NCBI GenBank assembly: GCA_944322555.1
Contig: CALUPJ010000074.1
Coordinates: forward strand, 1 to 34,406
DNA length: 34,406 nt
Direction of reading: 5' to 3'
Source of the DNA: Candidatus Gastranaerophilales bacterium
GTDB taxonomy: Bacteria > Cyanobacteriota > Vampirovibrionia > Gastranaerophilales > Gastranaerophilaceae
Shown: piece by piece, positions 1 through 7,521 of the stretch
Layout: every line of letters begins with the position of its first letter
How positions within the stretch are numbered: the first letter of the stretch is position 1
Made by a program: the position numbers and the translations under genes
Notes under the pieces: model-generated
Told to the model about the DNA's origin: nothing
The model's input: only the letters and a program-made list of their open reading frames with translations
Databases searched by the model: none

Positions 1-1
1 T

Positions 2-340
2 GAAATTAAACAGGAAACCGCAGACTTAATTAATAAAGCAAAAGCGGAAGGAAAAAAACTCGTCGCAGTGGGGACAACAACCGTCAGAACTTTAGAAAGT
101 GCTTATAAAATGTTCGGTGAGATAAAAGCCTGCCGCGGAGCTTCCGAATTATTTATTTACCCCCCGTATGAATTTAAAGTAGTTGATAAACTGATAACCA
201 ATTTTCATTTGCCGAAGTCAACGCTTTTAATGCTGGTAAGCGCCTTAGCCGGAAAAGATTTTATCTTTGAAGCTTATCACGAAGCTATAAAGGAAAAATA
301 CCGCTTTTACAGCTACGGAGATTGTATGTTTATAAATTAG
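2..340 (+). CDS. queA: S-adenosylmethionine:tRNA ribosyltransferase-isomerase, C-terminal part
   Basis: This is the 3' end of queA. The frame is open from the window edge and ends with TAG at 338-340, so only about 112 residues are visible. QueA moves the ribosyl group of S-adenosylmethionine onto preQ1 in tRNA, making epoxyqueuosine, the penultimate step of queuosine synthesis in the cytoplasm. The visible part carries the family's C-terminal signature: VGTTTVRTLES, then LFIYPPYEF, then TNFHLPKSTLLMLVSA and a closing RFYSYGDCMFI. These segments are strongly conserved in QueA, so the identification is firm although the N-terminal half lies outside the window. No clear terminator follows; the next gene converges from the other strand after an 87-base gap. 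Confidence 0.93.
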   Translation, partial: EIKQETADLINKAKAEGKKLVAVGTTTVRTLESAYKMFGEIKACRGASELFIYPPYEFKVVDKLITNFHLPKSTLLMLVSALAGKDFIFEAYHEAIKEKYRFYSYGDCMFIN

Positions 341-427
341 ATCAGAGGTCAATTTCATCTCAAATCGTAAATAATGTCTACGACTACATATAATATTGGT
401 TCATAGAAACCTTTTGTGTTAAATTTA

Positions 428-1462
428 TTACATGTATTTTTCAAACTTCTTACCTAATTCAAATATATTGAAACTATCTTCCAGAACAGAGACATCCATT
501 TCTTTCAGATTAGTTTTGTTTGGAATATTTAGATATTTTTGAGTATTAATAGGTTTGCCGGCAAAGAACATATTAAACATAGAAACCCCTGCAGCATCTT
601 GATAAACAGAGTTTTCTGATTTTAAAAGATCAATTCCATCTTGATTTCTCATACAACTCAAAATATTCATTTCTTTCTTTAGCATTTCATTGGCTTCTAC
701 AGGTGTTCTTGCTTTCTTTATAATACTTTTCAATTTATTCAAATCAAAATCACAACTGTAACCACTTTGTTTTGAGAGTTTTTTAATTGCATTAATAGCC
801 TTCAAATATTCTTTTTTATAATTAAAAATCATATCATCGCCGTATTTAATAAGCCAGCTCTTACCCAAACCATCTAAAAATTGCAGATGTGATATTAACA
901 TCTCTATTTTACCATTTGGTGTATATGTATGAAAGGAAGGTTTCATATTATGTTCTCTTAAAAACATATTAAATCTTTTAAATTCATTAAAAGATTTTTG
1001 ATTCTCTTTATTACCCCAAACGAAAGCATTCTTTGTATCTTTCAATTTATATCCCATTTTTTGTATTATTTTATCAACAATATTTTTTGTATTTGTATCT
1101 TCAGCTACTTCAACAACATAACACCCCTTCATGTCTTTAAATTCCTTAAATTTAGCAGCATTTTGCAGTTTATATTTTCCGGGCGGAATTTTACTGTTTT
1201 TTCTTACTATAACAGAACCTTCAGGAATCTTTACCGGACCTCTAGAATAAAAATCTCCTGCTACTCCGCCAAAAAAATTGTTACCTTTAATTTTCATAGT
1301 ATTAGCCCATGGCAGAATTAATGCAATCGGTTTTGTATCCCAGCTTCCCATAGCATGGGCTGTTACTGCATGATTTACTGCAAAATGTACACTATCACGC
1401 GGAGCTTTAATTGCAGAACGAGCAGTATCTATCACTCCATTTCTCGGCACAAAATCTGTCAA
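428..1462 (-). CDS. Unrecognised protein, N-terminus probably displaced by a frameshift
   Basis: I do not recognise this family. The first usable start in this frame is a TTG at 1462, giving 344 residues. The frame stays open upstream to 1678 and the extra residues look like real protein, for example LFPFAKRHPL and SRLAEDGLVLTH, so the true protein is probably longer. The body has a compact N-terminal region with HFAVNHAVTAHAMGSWD and an IPEGSVIV strand, then a lysine-rich helical C-terminal half. No signal peptide or membrane segment is evident. No ATG or GTG exists in frame between 1678 and 1462, so the gene is either damaged near its 5' end, starts at a rare codon such as ATT, or carries a sequencing error. 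It converges on queA and diverges from the gene at 1826. Confidence 0.6.
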   Translation of the reverse strand: MTDFVPRNGVIDTARSAIKAPRDSVHFAVNHAVTAHAMGSWDTKPIALILPWANTMKIKGNNFFGGVAGDFYSRGPVKIPEGSVIVRKNSKIPPGKYKLQNAAKFKEFKDMKGCYVVEVAEDTNTKNIVDKIIQKMGYKLKDTKNAFVWGNKENQKSFNEFKRFNMFLREHNMKPSFHTYTPNGKIEMLISHLQFLDGLGKSWLIKYGDDMIFNYKKEYLKAINAIKKLSKQSGYSCDFDLNKLKSIIKKARTPVEANEMLKKEMNILSCMRNQDGIDLLKSENSVYQDAAGVSMFNMFFAGKPINTQKYLNIPNKTNLKEMDVSVLEDSFNIFELGKKFEKYM

Positions 1463-1698
1463 ATGAGTTAATACTAATCCATCTTCTGCTAATCTGCTGC
1501 CAGAATCATTTAGAGGATGGCGCTTAGCAAACGGAAATAAAGACGTGTTATTATATTGCCTTGAAAGCTCTTCCCTTGCTTTATTTTTTGTACTATTCCT
1601 CTCTGTGTAATATATCTTGCTAATGTAACTTTTCCCATCTTTTGTAAATCTCTTATATAAAATTTCCCTATATCTATATTAATATAAAGTATTTTCAT
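1463..1698 (-). other. Probable out-of-frame 5' end of the preceding reverse-strand gene
   Basis: Reading the reverse strand from an ATG at 1698 gives MKILYINID. The frame that continues into the 344-residue gene opens only at 1678 (stop TAA at 1679-1681) and reads REILYKRFTKDGKSYISK from about 1669. Joining the two needs a one-base shift in the AT-rich stretch around 1665-1680. The simplest reading is a single-base indel, real or artefactual, that separates the natural ATG from its body. The alternative is an unusual initiation codon. No programmed-frameshift motif (slippery heptamer plus structure) is obvious. Confidence 0.45.
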
Positions 1699-1792
1699 AT
1701 TAAAAACTTGACTTAATATTAAGTTATGTAAATCTCTTAAATATATATAATTTTATCTGTAGTATGGAGTTTGCTCCTCATTAATGCTTTTA

Positions 1793-1801
1793 TGTTAAGA
1801 T
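1793..1801 (+). promoter_or_regulatory. Extended -10 promoter for the gene at 1826
   Basis: TG at 1793-1794, one base, then TAAGAT at 1796-1801 forms an extended -10 element. TTGCTC at 1771-1776 could serve as a -35, although its 19-base spacing is long. The predicted start is near 1808, leaving a leader of about 18 bases with only a weak Shine-Dalgarno. Confidence 0.45.
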
Positions 1802-1825
1802 TTAATAAAAAGCCGAGTTAAACAG

Positions 1826-2611
1826 ATGAAATACAATCCCGCACTTGACAAGTTCCTAAACTCTTCGTCCCTGTCTGCTTCTATATTCCTTTTGAGCGGA
1901 GCTTGTAAAACATACAAAGATTTTCAGGAAGCTGAACCAAAATATAAAAAGCGTTTTTTGATAAAAGATAGTGTTGTTCTTCTCGGAGCCGCTGCCGGTT
2001 TGTCTGCCAATTATTTAGCAGCCAAAAAAGTTTCTAAAAGTCATATATATGAAAATTTAATAACAAAGCTTTCAGGCAAGATAAATAATTTTAAATATAA
2101 TTCTTCTTTAAAATATACAAAATCAATAGTAAAAGAAATTGCTTCCGGAGTATTATCAACGGCTGCAGGCATAACAGGAGCCTTGGGAGCCGACTGTTTA
2201 TTATCAAAAACAAAATTTCGGCAGCCAAAAAGAAGTAATACAAATTCAGAGAAAAATAAATATGCGGTAATCATAGATGAAAAACTTGATAAAATAAGCA
2301 ATGCCAATACAAGAAATGTGATTTACTCAAGTATAACCGATATGCCTGCAATGCGGTTTGCTTCACCGGGGTTGTTGGGAGCACAGGCAATTGAGCTTGC
2401 AAAAGAGAGAGAGTTTGAATTAAGATTAAGGCATACAACCAAATATCTCATTAACGATACTCTTTTCCCGCTTTTTCTGCTGTCTTTATCAAGTGCCCTG
2501 ACTAAAAATTTAAAACCGAAAATCAGAATTCCGCTAATTTTCAGCTCTCTTGCAGGTGGTACACTTTTGCTAAATAAAACCCTCGATATAATATCTAAAA
2601 ATAAAAAATAA
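1826..2611 (+). CDS. Unknown membrane protein, lineage type
   Basis: A 261-residue protein of no family I recognise. Several hydrophobic stretches are visible: around residues 15-27, 48-66 (VVLLGAAAGLSANYLAA), 106-125 (GVLSTAAGITGALGADCLL), 212-227 (LFPLFLLSLSSAL) and 234-252. They suggest an inner-membrane protein with up to four or five helices. A hydrophilic Lys/Asn-rich section at about 128-175 separates the two membrane parts. There is no signal peptide with a cleavage site and no catalytic motif. The gene stands alone, divergent from the reverse gene to its left and followed by serS in the same direction after a 150-base gap. Gly/Ala-rich paired hairpins of this kind recur in the 700-residue protein at 18109, which may mean a lineage-specific membrane fold. 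Confidence 0.75.
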   Translation: MKYNPALDKFLNSSSLSASIFLLSGACKTYKDFQEAEPKYKKRFLIKDSVVLLGAAAGLSANYLAAKKVSKSHIYENLITKLSGKINNFKYNSSLKYTKSIVKEIASGVLSTAAGITGALGADCLLSKTKFRQPKRSNTNSEKNKYAVIIDEKLDKISNANTRNVIYSSITDMPAMRFASPGLLGAQAIELAKEREFELRLRHTTKYLINDTLFPLFLLSLSSALTKNLKPKIRIPLIFSSLAGGTLLLNKTLDIISKNKK

Positions 2612-2765
2612 TAACAAATATTGTATAGATTTTAATAAACTTTATATAATTCAAATTTTGCTGAGTAAACCCCACACTGCTTAAGGATACTGATATATGT
2701 TCGTATAATCTATACTTTTAATCTTTTTTGTGTTAAAAATGAAATCAGAAAAAGAGGTATTAAGA

Positions 2766-4028
2766 ATGTTAGACATTAAACTGATTAGAGAGAATCCCGA
2801 AAAAATTAATGAACTTTTAAAAAGAAGAAATCCCGAACTTTCTATTGATACAATTATTGCAATAGATGCAGACAGAAGAAAAGTTCAGGCTCAGGCCGAT
2901 GAATTGCGTGCAAAAAGGAAATCCGAATCACAAAAAATCGGTATGTTAAAAAAGAGCGGTGAAAATACGGACGCTATCCAGGAAGAAGTCAGAAAACTCG
3001 GGGATGAAATAAAAGCTCTTGAAGAAAAACAGCTTGATTTAGATAACATTCAGCGCGATATGCTTTTAAGAACACCCAACATACCGGATGAAACCACTCC
3101 TGTCGGAGAATCCGAAGATGATAATATTCCTGTTAAATTTTGGGGCGAACCTACAAAATTCTCATTCACACCCAAAGCACACTGGGATTTATGCGAAGAG
3201 AAAGGTATTGTAGATTTTGAACGCGGAGTAAAAATTTCTCAATCAAGATTTACTCTTTACAGAGGTAAAGGCGCAAGATTAGAACGTGCAATTATCCAAT
3301 TTTTCCTTGATTTGCATACGGAAGAACACGGTTATGAGGAAATTCTGCCGCCGTTTATGGCAAACGCTGCTACTATGACAGGTACAGGCCAGCTTCCTAA
3401 GTTCGCGGAAGATATGTATAAATGCGTTGACGAAGATTTATACTTAATTCCGACTGCCGAAGTTCCCGTAACAAATATATATTCGGGAGAAATATTATCG
3501 GAGGACGATTTGCCGAAATACATGACAGCCTATACCCCCTGCTTTAGACGCGAAGCCGGCTCTGCGGGAAAAGATACAAGAGGCTTAATAAGAGTTCACC
3601 AGTTTAACAAGGTGGAAATGGTCAAATTAACAACTCCGGAATCAAGCCCCGAAGAACATGAAAAATTAACCCGCGATGCGGAAGTTTGCCTTGAAAAACT
3701 GGGTCTTCCGTACAGAAAAGTTGCACTTTGTACAGCTGATATAGGTTTTAGTGCAAACAAATGTTTTGATTTGGAAGTTTGGCTTCCTTCATATAATACC
3801 TATAAAGAAATTTCAAGCTGCTCAAACTACGGCGATTATCAGGCAAGAAGAGCCAATATGCGCTATCGCACCAAAGATGGACAGGTAAGATTTGTTCACA
3901 CAATTAACGGTTCCGGTCTTGCTGTCGGAAGAACATTTGCCGCAATTATTGAAAACTACCAGCAGGAAGACGGTACAATCATAATACCGGAAGTTTTAAG
4001 GAAATATACAGGGTTTGATAAGATATAA
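2766..4028 (+). CDS. serS: Serine--tRNA ligase
   Basis: Seryl-tRNA synthetase, a class II enzyme that charges tRNA-Ser (and tRNA-Sec where present) in the cytoplasm. I start it at the ATG at 2766. The protein then begins [12 protein letters not shown] as the family does and has 420 residues, and an AGAGG at 2753-2757 sits 8 bases upstream; the earlier in-frame ATG at 2730 only adds an atypical tail. The N-terminal region, residues about 30-100, is the charged antiparallel coiled-coil arm that binds tRNA. Class II motif 2 is visible as [20 protein letters not shown], and motif 3 as [32 protein letters not shown] supplies the serine-pocket region. A TATAAT at 2704-2709 is a plausible promoter. 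I looked for a T-box leader in the 150 bases upstream and did not find one. Confidence 0.97.
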   Translation: MLDIKLIRENPEKINELLKRRNPELSIDTIIAIDADRRKVQAQADELRAKRKSESQKIGMLKKSGENTDAIQEEVRKLGDEIKALEEKQLDLDNIQRDMLLRTPNIPDETTPVGESEDDNIPVKFWGEPTKFSFTPKAHWDLCEEKGIVDFERGVKISQSRFTLYRGKGARLERAIIQFFLDLHTEEHGYEEILPPFMANAATMTGTGQLPKFAEDMYKCVDEDLYLIPTAEVPVTNIYSGEILSEDDLPKYMTAYTPCFRREAGSAGKDTRGLIRVHQFNKVEMVKLTTPESSPEEHEKLTRDAEVCLEKLGLPYRKVALCTADIGFSANKCFDLEVWLPSYNTYKEISSCSNYGDYQARRANMRYRTKDGQVRFVHTINGSGLAVGRTFAAIIENYQQEDGTIIIPEVLRKYTGFDKI

Positions 4029-4054
4029 AAATAGAGGCTTAAGGCCTCTATTTT
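4028..4054. terminator. Bidirectional intrinsic terminator after serS
   Basis: An 11-base inverted repeat (4028-4038 with 4044-4054, core AGAGGC/GCCTCT) with a TTAAG loop is flanked by A-rich and T-rich ends. It starts at the serS stop and overlaps the stop codon of the convergent XRE gene, so it can serve both. Confidence 0.85.
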
Positions 4055-4272
4055 TTATAAACAAATAACTTATCAAAACTTATATCCAAAGCTTGTAAAA
4101 TAGCTATAATGGTTGTTAAAGAAGGATTAGTTTCGCCGCGCTCAATTGTACCGATGTGTTTTCCTGCACAAATTCCCATTTTTTCTGCAAGTGCATCCTG
4201 AGAGAGTCCGGCGCGATTTCGTTCTGCTCTCAAATTTTTACCAAATTCTATCAGAAATTTTTTCTTTTCCAT
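4048..4272 (-). CDS. XRE-family helix-turn-helix regulator
   Basis: A 74-residue, single-domain Cro/C1-type DNA-binding protein. Residues about 8-68 form the five-helix HTH_3 fold: FGKNLRAERNRAGLSQDALA, then IGTIERGETNPSL, then LQALDISFDKLF, the usual order of helix 1, recognition region and helices 4-5. The start is uncertain. ATG at 4272 gives a normal N-terminus but lacks a close Shine-Dalgarno. GTG at 4308 is possible in frame, but a strong GGAGG at 4302-4306 overlaps it. That GGAGG sits instead 12 bases before a four-codon reading frame (MQLY) ending TGA two bases before the ATG at 4272, which would fit translational coupling. The 5' region has two palindromes that could be its own operators. 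It ends inside the serS terminator. Function as a small autoregulated repressor is inferred from size and layout. Confidence 0.82.
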   Translation of the reverse strand: MEKKKFLIEFGKNLRAERNRAGLSQDALAEKMGICAGKHIGTIERGETNPSLTTIIAILQALDISFDKLFVYKK

Positions 4273-4327
4273 ACTCAATATAATTGCATATTGACACACC
4301 GCCTCCACCCGTTATAATTATTAATAT

Positions 4328-4364
4328 ACCAACTATAGCTGGTTTTATGGTAATTATAGCTATA
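4328..4364 (-). promoter_or_regulatory. Candidate operators of the XRE regulator
   Basis: Two palindromes lie in the 5' region of the regulator: ACCAACTATAGCTGGT at 4328-4343 (seven of eight pairs) and TATAGCTATA at 4355-4364 (perfect). They share the CTATAG core and are about 24 bases apart centre to centre, near two helical turns. This arrangement is typical of repressor operators, but binding is inferred. Confidence 0.4.
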
Positions 4365-4379
4365 GTCGGAAATGCGCAT

Positions 4380-4419
4380 AACCGCTTAGCACTCTTTTGC
4401 CTGTGAAAAAGCGGTTTTT
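4380..4419 (+). terminator. Weak forward-oriented hairpin upstream of the XRE gene
   Basis: AACCGCTT at 4380-4387 pairs with AAGCGGTT at 4409-4416 across a 21-base loop, followed by TTT C TTT. It would act on forward transcripts, yet no forward gene lies between here and serS, which has its own terminator. The long loop makes it a weak candidate. Confidence 0.3.
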
Positions 4420-4444
4420 CTTTAAAAACTCGCACGCCACGCTA

Positions 4445-4873
4445 TTAATACGCCCGAATCAAAAATATCTTTATCCCTTTATCAAGGCGTTCCAAACGCT
4501 TTACATATCTGTAATCCGTGATATTAGTCAAAATTAAAACAACAGCAGGAGCCTTTCCCGTCATTTTTGAATAATAGAGCGATTGTCCGACAGATTCTGC
4601 CCATTTTTTTGCAAAATCAAACTCAATTGCATAATCTTTGGCAAGACAATCAACCCGAGTTAAATCCCACAATACAGCTTCTTTACGTCCGAAGTCTGAT
4701 GTGCACCACTGGTTTACATAATATGATTCAATCTGATTCGGCATCATTTGCTGTGTTTCATACCATTTTTGCGGAACATAATTAAGCCCGAGATAATAAA
4801 TTCCTGTTGCCATCAGGAAAAATATTATTAAGAAATGAATAATTTTATTTGATTGTTTTTTCTTCCTTGCCAT
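4445..4873 (-). CDS. Membrane-anchored protein, possible PD-(D/E)XK nuclease-like fold
   Basis: A 142-residue protein starting at ATG 4873 (MARKKKQSNK); a TTG three codons upstream is an alternative. A basic N-terminus is followed by one hydrophobic segment at about residues 12-30 (IIHFLIIFFLMATGIYYLGL), so it is probably anchored in the inner membrane with the rest outside the cytoplasm. The soluble part contains RVDCLAKDYAIEFDFAKKW and then ESVGQSLYYSKMTGKAPAVV. The spacing D...E-x-D-x-x-K with following helix and strands resembles the PD-(D/E)XK nuclease superfamily, but I cannot confirm that the acidic residues form an active site, and an extracytoplasmic nuclease of this size would be unusual. 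The gene lies 66 bases downstream of the decarboxylase gene on the same strand and 172 bases before the XRE start. Confidence 0.6.
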   Translation of the reverse strand: MARKKKQSNKIIHFLIIFFLMATGIYYLGLNYVPQKWYETQQMMPNQIESYYVNQWCTSDFGRKEAVLWDLTRVDCLAKDYAIEFDFAKKWAESVGQSLYYSKMTGKAPAVVLILTNITDYRYVKRLERLDKGIKIFLIRAY

Positions 4874-4939
4874 AAAATTCAATTTTCCGATATAGTATAT
4901 TCCGGAAATATATACAAATGCCGTTAAGTTTTTGTTCGT

Positions 4940-6382
4940 TTATTTTACTACTTCCAACATCTCATAATCGTTCAAATACGGTAAATGTTCTTCCGTAATC
5001 AATTCTCCCGGAAGTAAGATTGAAATACCGGGCGGGCACTCGGCTACGACCTCCGCAGAAATTCTGCCGACAGCTTCCGCTTTGGGGATTCTTTCTTTTT
5101 CGGCATAAAAAGCATCTCTCAAGCTCATCATAATTTGCGGTTCCAGCATAGGCATATGCTTTCTGTTTTCAAGATAATAAATATCCTGATAATGTGTTGA
5201 AGCAATTTTTTCCAAAGAGTCCGCAAGATATTTGAAATCGGAATGCTTATTCCCGATATTGCAAAGTATCAGAACACCTATATCGGAAGCGGATTCAACT
5301 TCGATTCCGAAATCGATTTCCAAAATAGACTCAAGCCTCTTTCCGGAAAGTCCGTCTATTCTTATAAATATTTTTGTAACATCGGTTTTGTAGCCAAAAT
5401 CACCTTTAAGCTGATGCAGATTAGGAATTGCATCAAGCCTTTTTCTTAAAAATTTGGCATTTTTAATGGCATTTTCAAGTTGTTTTTGCCCGATTTTGGA
5501 CTGTAAATGTGCTCTTGCCGCATCAAGACTTGCAAGAAGCATCAAAGAAGGGCTTGTAGTATGCAATAATTTTAAAGCTTTTTCCACCGCAATTTCATCT
5601 ATAACAGAATCTTTTGCAATATGCAGCATAGAGCTCTGGCTCATGCTTCCGCCTGTTTTATGCAGTGAGTGTACAACAGCATCCGCACCCAGTTTAAGAG
5701 CCGTTTCCGGCAAATGCTTATTGAAATTCCAGAGGCAGCCGTGAGCTTCATCAACAATAAGCGGTACACCGTATTTTTTGCATACTTTACTTATAGATTT
5801 AATATCTGACACAACGCCTTCGTATGTCGGATTTGTAATCCAAACCATAGAAACATCTTTATTATTTTCCAGTAATTCTTCAATTTTTCCGGCGTTAATA
5901 TTACCCCATACAGACCAGTTTTCTATTTTTTCCGGACAAACCCATATCGGTTCTGCACCTGAAATCATTAATCCTGTAAGAATTGAACGGTGACAATTTC
6001 TGTTAACAATTATTTTTTGTCCTTTTTTAGTCAAAGCCATGGCTAAAGCAAGATTTCCGGCAGTTGAACCATTCAGCAGGAAAAATGTCTTTTTTGCCCC
6101 GAAAGCTTCCGCTGCAAGTTCCTGGGCTTCTTTAATCGGACCTGTTGCCGGATGCAAAGTTCCTAAATTATCAAATTCATCGGTGGTATCAATATTCAAA
6201 GCCTTTTCACCAATCAGATTTTTAAAATCTTTTAAGACTCCTTTTCCCTTTGTGTGTCCCGGAATATGAAATTGATACGTAGGATTTTCATATGCTTTTT
6301 TTAAAGCCTCTACTATGGGGGCTTTCACTCCTGCAGCTTCTTTTATTTCGGATTTAATTTTTATTTCAAAATCTTTTGTCAC
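4940..6382 (-). CDS. Orn/Lys/Arg decarboxylase, PLP-dependent
   Basis: A 480-residue fold-type I decarboxylase of the SpeA/YaaO class, the short Gram-positive and cyanobacterial form lacking the response-regulator-like wing domain. It would decarboxylate arginine, lysine or ornithine to agmatine, cadaverine or putrescine, feeding polyamine synthesis or acid resistance. Near the N-terminus are FHIPGHTKGKG (residues 38-48) and the acidic DTTDEFDNLGTLHPATGPI. FLLNGSTAGN (101-110) supplies the phosphate-binding loop and H131 probably stacks on the cofactor ring. DEAHG (211-215) contacts the pyridine nitrogen. SLHKTGG holds the Schiff-base lysine, K242. The C-terminal domain carries ECPPGISILLPGE. 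The start is a GTG at 6382 with AAGGA about 8 bases before it. Substrate preference cannot be read from the sequence. It is divergent from the TPR gene and shares its promoter region. Confidence 0.93.
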   Translation of the reverse strand: MTKDFEIKIKSEIKEAAGVKAPIVEALKKAYENPTYQFHIPGHTKGKGVLKDFKNLIGEKALNIDTTDEFDNLGTLHPATGPIKEAQELAAEAFGAKKTFFLLNGSTAGNLALAMALTKKGQKIIVNRNCHRSILTGLMISGAEPIWVCPEKIENWSVWGNINAGKIEELLENNKDVSMVWITNPTYEGVVSDIKSISKVCKKYGVPLIVDEAHGCLWNFNKHLPETALKLGADAVVHSLHKTGGSMSQSSMLHIAKDSVIDEIAVEKALKLLHTTSPSLMLLASLDAARAHLQSKIGQKQLENAIKNAKFLRKRLDAIPNLHQLKGDFGYKTDVTKIFIRIDGLSGKRLESILEIDFGIEVESASDIGVLILCNIGNKHSDFKYLADSLEKIASTHYQDIYYLENRKHMPMLEPQIMMSLRDAFYAEKERIPKAEAVGRISAEVVAECPPGISILLPGELITEEHLPYLNDYEMLEVVK

Positions 6383-6447
6383 TGTTTTTTCCTTTTTATT
6401 TAATATAGATAATACACGAAAATAATTTTTTTTGCCAGTTAAAAATC

Positions 6448-6482
6448 AATCCTTTGGTCTAAAACTTTTTAATCCTTTGGTC
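6448..6482. repeat. Direct repeat AATCCTTTGGTC, 23-base period
   Basis: AATCCTTTGGTC occurs at 6448-6459 and exactly again at 6471-6482, so the copies face the same side of the helix two turns apart. They sit between the divergent decarboxylase and TPR genes. This is the usual geometry of tandem activator or response-regulator sites, but no regulator is identified. Confidence 0.5.
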
Positions 6483-6529
6483 GTTAAAACATTTAGCCTG
6501 ATTGTGTAATATACAATAGGGAGAGAATT

Positions 6530-7312
6530 ATGCAAATTGATGCAGGGCTTGAGAGTATAGAAAAGAATCTGGCAAAATCGGTAGAAAAAGTTACCGTGCC
6601 CAAGCAGTCACGCTCTTACAATCTTTGTGTAAAAGCTGATGCATTAAGATTTGCCAAAATGTACAAAGAATCCGTTCAGGCATATTTACAGGCAATTATG
6701 ATGGATAGAACGGATCCGAAGGCTTATTTCGGTCTTGCAATGTCATATAAATATTTGAAAGAATATAAAAAAGCCATAAATACACTTCTGAAACTTATCA
6801 AACTTGATGACGGCAATGATGAGTATTTCTATGAAATAGGAGTATGTTACCTTTCTGACGGCCAGCCCAAAATGGCAATAGACCATTTGATTAAGGCAAT
6901 ACTTATTAATCGTGAAAATGTTGAAGCACAAATCCAGCTTGCAATAGCACATGAACTTGTAGATGAAGCGGATTTATCTTTAATGATTTATAACAAACTT
7001 ATTGAAACAAATCCGGAGTTTTTAAAAGCGTATTACAATAAAGCAGCCATGCTTATGGGAATGGGTGATTTTATGGAAGCATCAAGAACCTTTTTCAGGC
7101 TGATAAAGCGTAACCCGGATTATTACAAAGCATACCTCGGTATTGCAATGAGTTTTGACAAAATGGCAAAATATAAAGAAGCAATAAGATATTACAAAAA
7201 ATTCCTTGAACTTAAGCAATTTTCGGAAGATGCCGTTTTTGCAAGAAACAGGGTAGAGGAACTTAGAGAACAATATTTTTCAAAAGATAATAAATTTACT
7301 GTAATAAAATAG
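6530..7312 (+). CDS. Tetratricopeptide-repeat protein
   Basis: A 260-residue protein made almost wholly of TPR helical hairpins. After a short N-terminal stretch the repeats run from about residue 30 to 245, roughly six units, recognisable by A-x-x-x-G/A-x-x-Y and YxxAIxxLxKxIxLD patterns such as LKEYKKAINTLLKLIKLD, QPKMAIDHLIKAILIN and KYKEAIRYYKKFLEL. No signal peptide or membrane segment is seen, so it is probably a cytoplasmic scaffold or adaptor; its partner is unknown. The ATG at 6530 is preceded by GGGAGAG at the right distance, and TAATAT/TACAAT sequences just upstream could be the -10. It is divergent from the decarboxylase gene and shares with it the direct repeat at 6448-6482. Confidence 0.88.
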   Translation: MQIDAGLESIEKNLAKSVEKVTVPKQSRSYNLCVKADALRFAKMYKESVQAYLQAIMMDRTDPKAYFGLAMSYKYLKEYKKAINTLLKLIKLDDGNDEYFYEIGVCYLSDGQPKMAIDHLIKAILINRENVEAQIQLAIAHELVDEADLSLMIYNKLIETNPEFLKAYYNKAAMLMGMGDFMEASRTFFRLIKRNPDYYKAYLGIAMSFDKMAKYKEAIRYYKKFLELKQFSEDAVFARNRVEELREQYFSKDNKFTVIK

Positions 7313-7506
7313 AGTTACTTAAGCTTTATATTTGTAAATTACTTTCTTGCTATGTTTAATTTTTCTATATTATAAGAACGCAAGCAGATTATATATTATG
7401 CTAAGGGCTTAATGTAACAATTAATTTTTATTAAATATTTTCATACAATAACAAAGGACGAAGATTGTACAATGTGTATTCTGTTTTAATAGCTTCTTAA
7501 ATTTTA

Positions 7507-7515
7507 TGCTATAAT
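7507..7515 (+). promoter_or_regulatory. Extended -10 promoter giving a possibly leaderless mRNA
   Basis: TG at 7507-7508, C, then a perfect TATAAT at 7510-7515. Six bases later comes the ATG at 7522, so transcription starting 7 bases past the -10 would begin on the start codon. The 209-base gap upstream holds nothing else but a perfect ATTGTACAAT palindrome at 7464-7473. Confidence 0.6.
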
Positions 7516-7521
7516 CAGATT

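Noticed and set aside
2612-2765. T-box or other aminoacyl-tRNA riboswitch before serS or aspS
   Set aside because: No T-box core, specifier loop or antiterminator pair is visible in either leader.
4238-4435. A 65-codon reverse frame overlapping the XRE gene
   Set aside because: It starts at a GTG without a ribosome site, spans the operators and ends inside the better-supported XRE gene.
4048-4873. XRE gene and its neighbour as a toxin-antitoxin pair or mobile insert
   Set aside because: The genes are 172 bases apart with separate signals, no flanking repeats or integrase are present, and the partner does not resemble a toxin.
7464-7473. ATTGTACAAT palindrome as an operator
   Set aside because: Ten-base AT-rich palindromes are expected by chance in this sequence, and it is not repeated.
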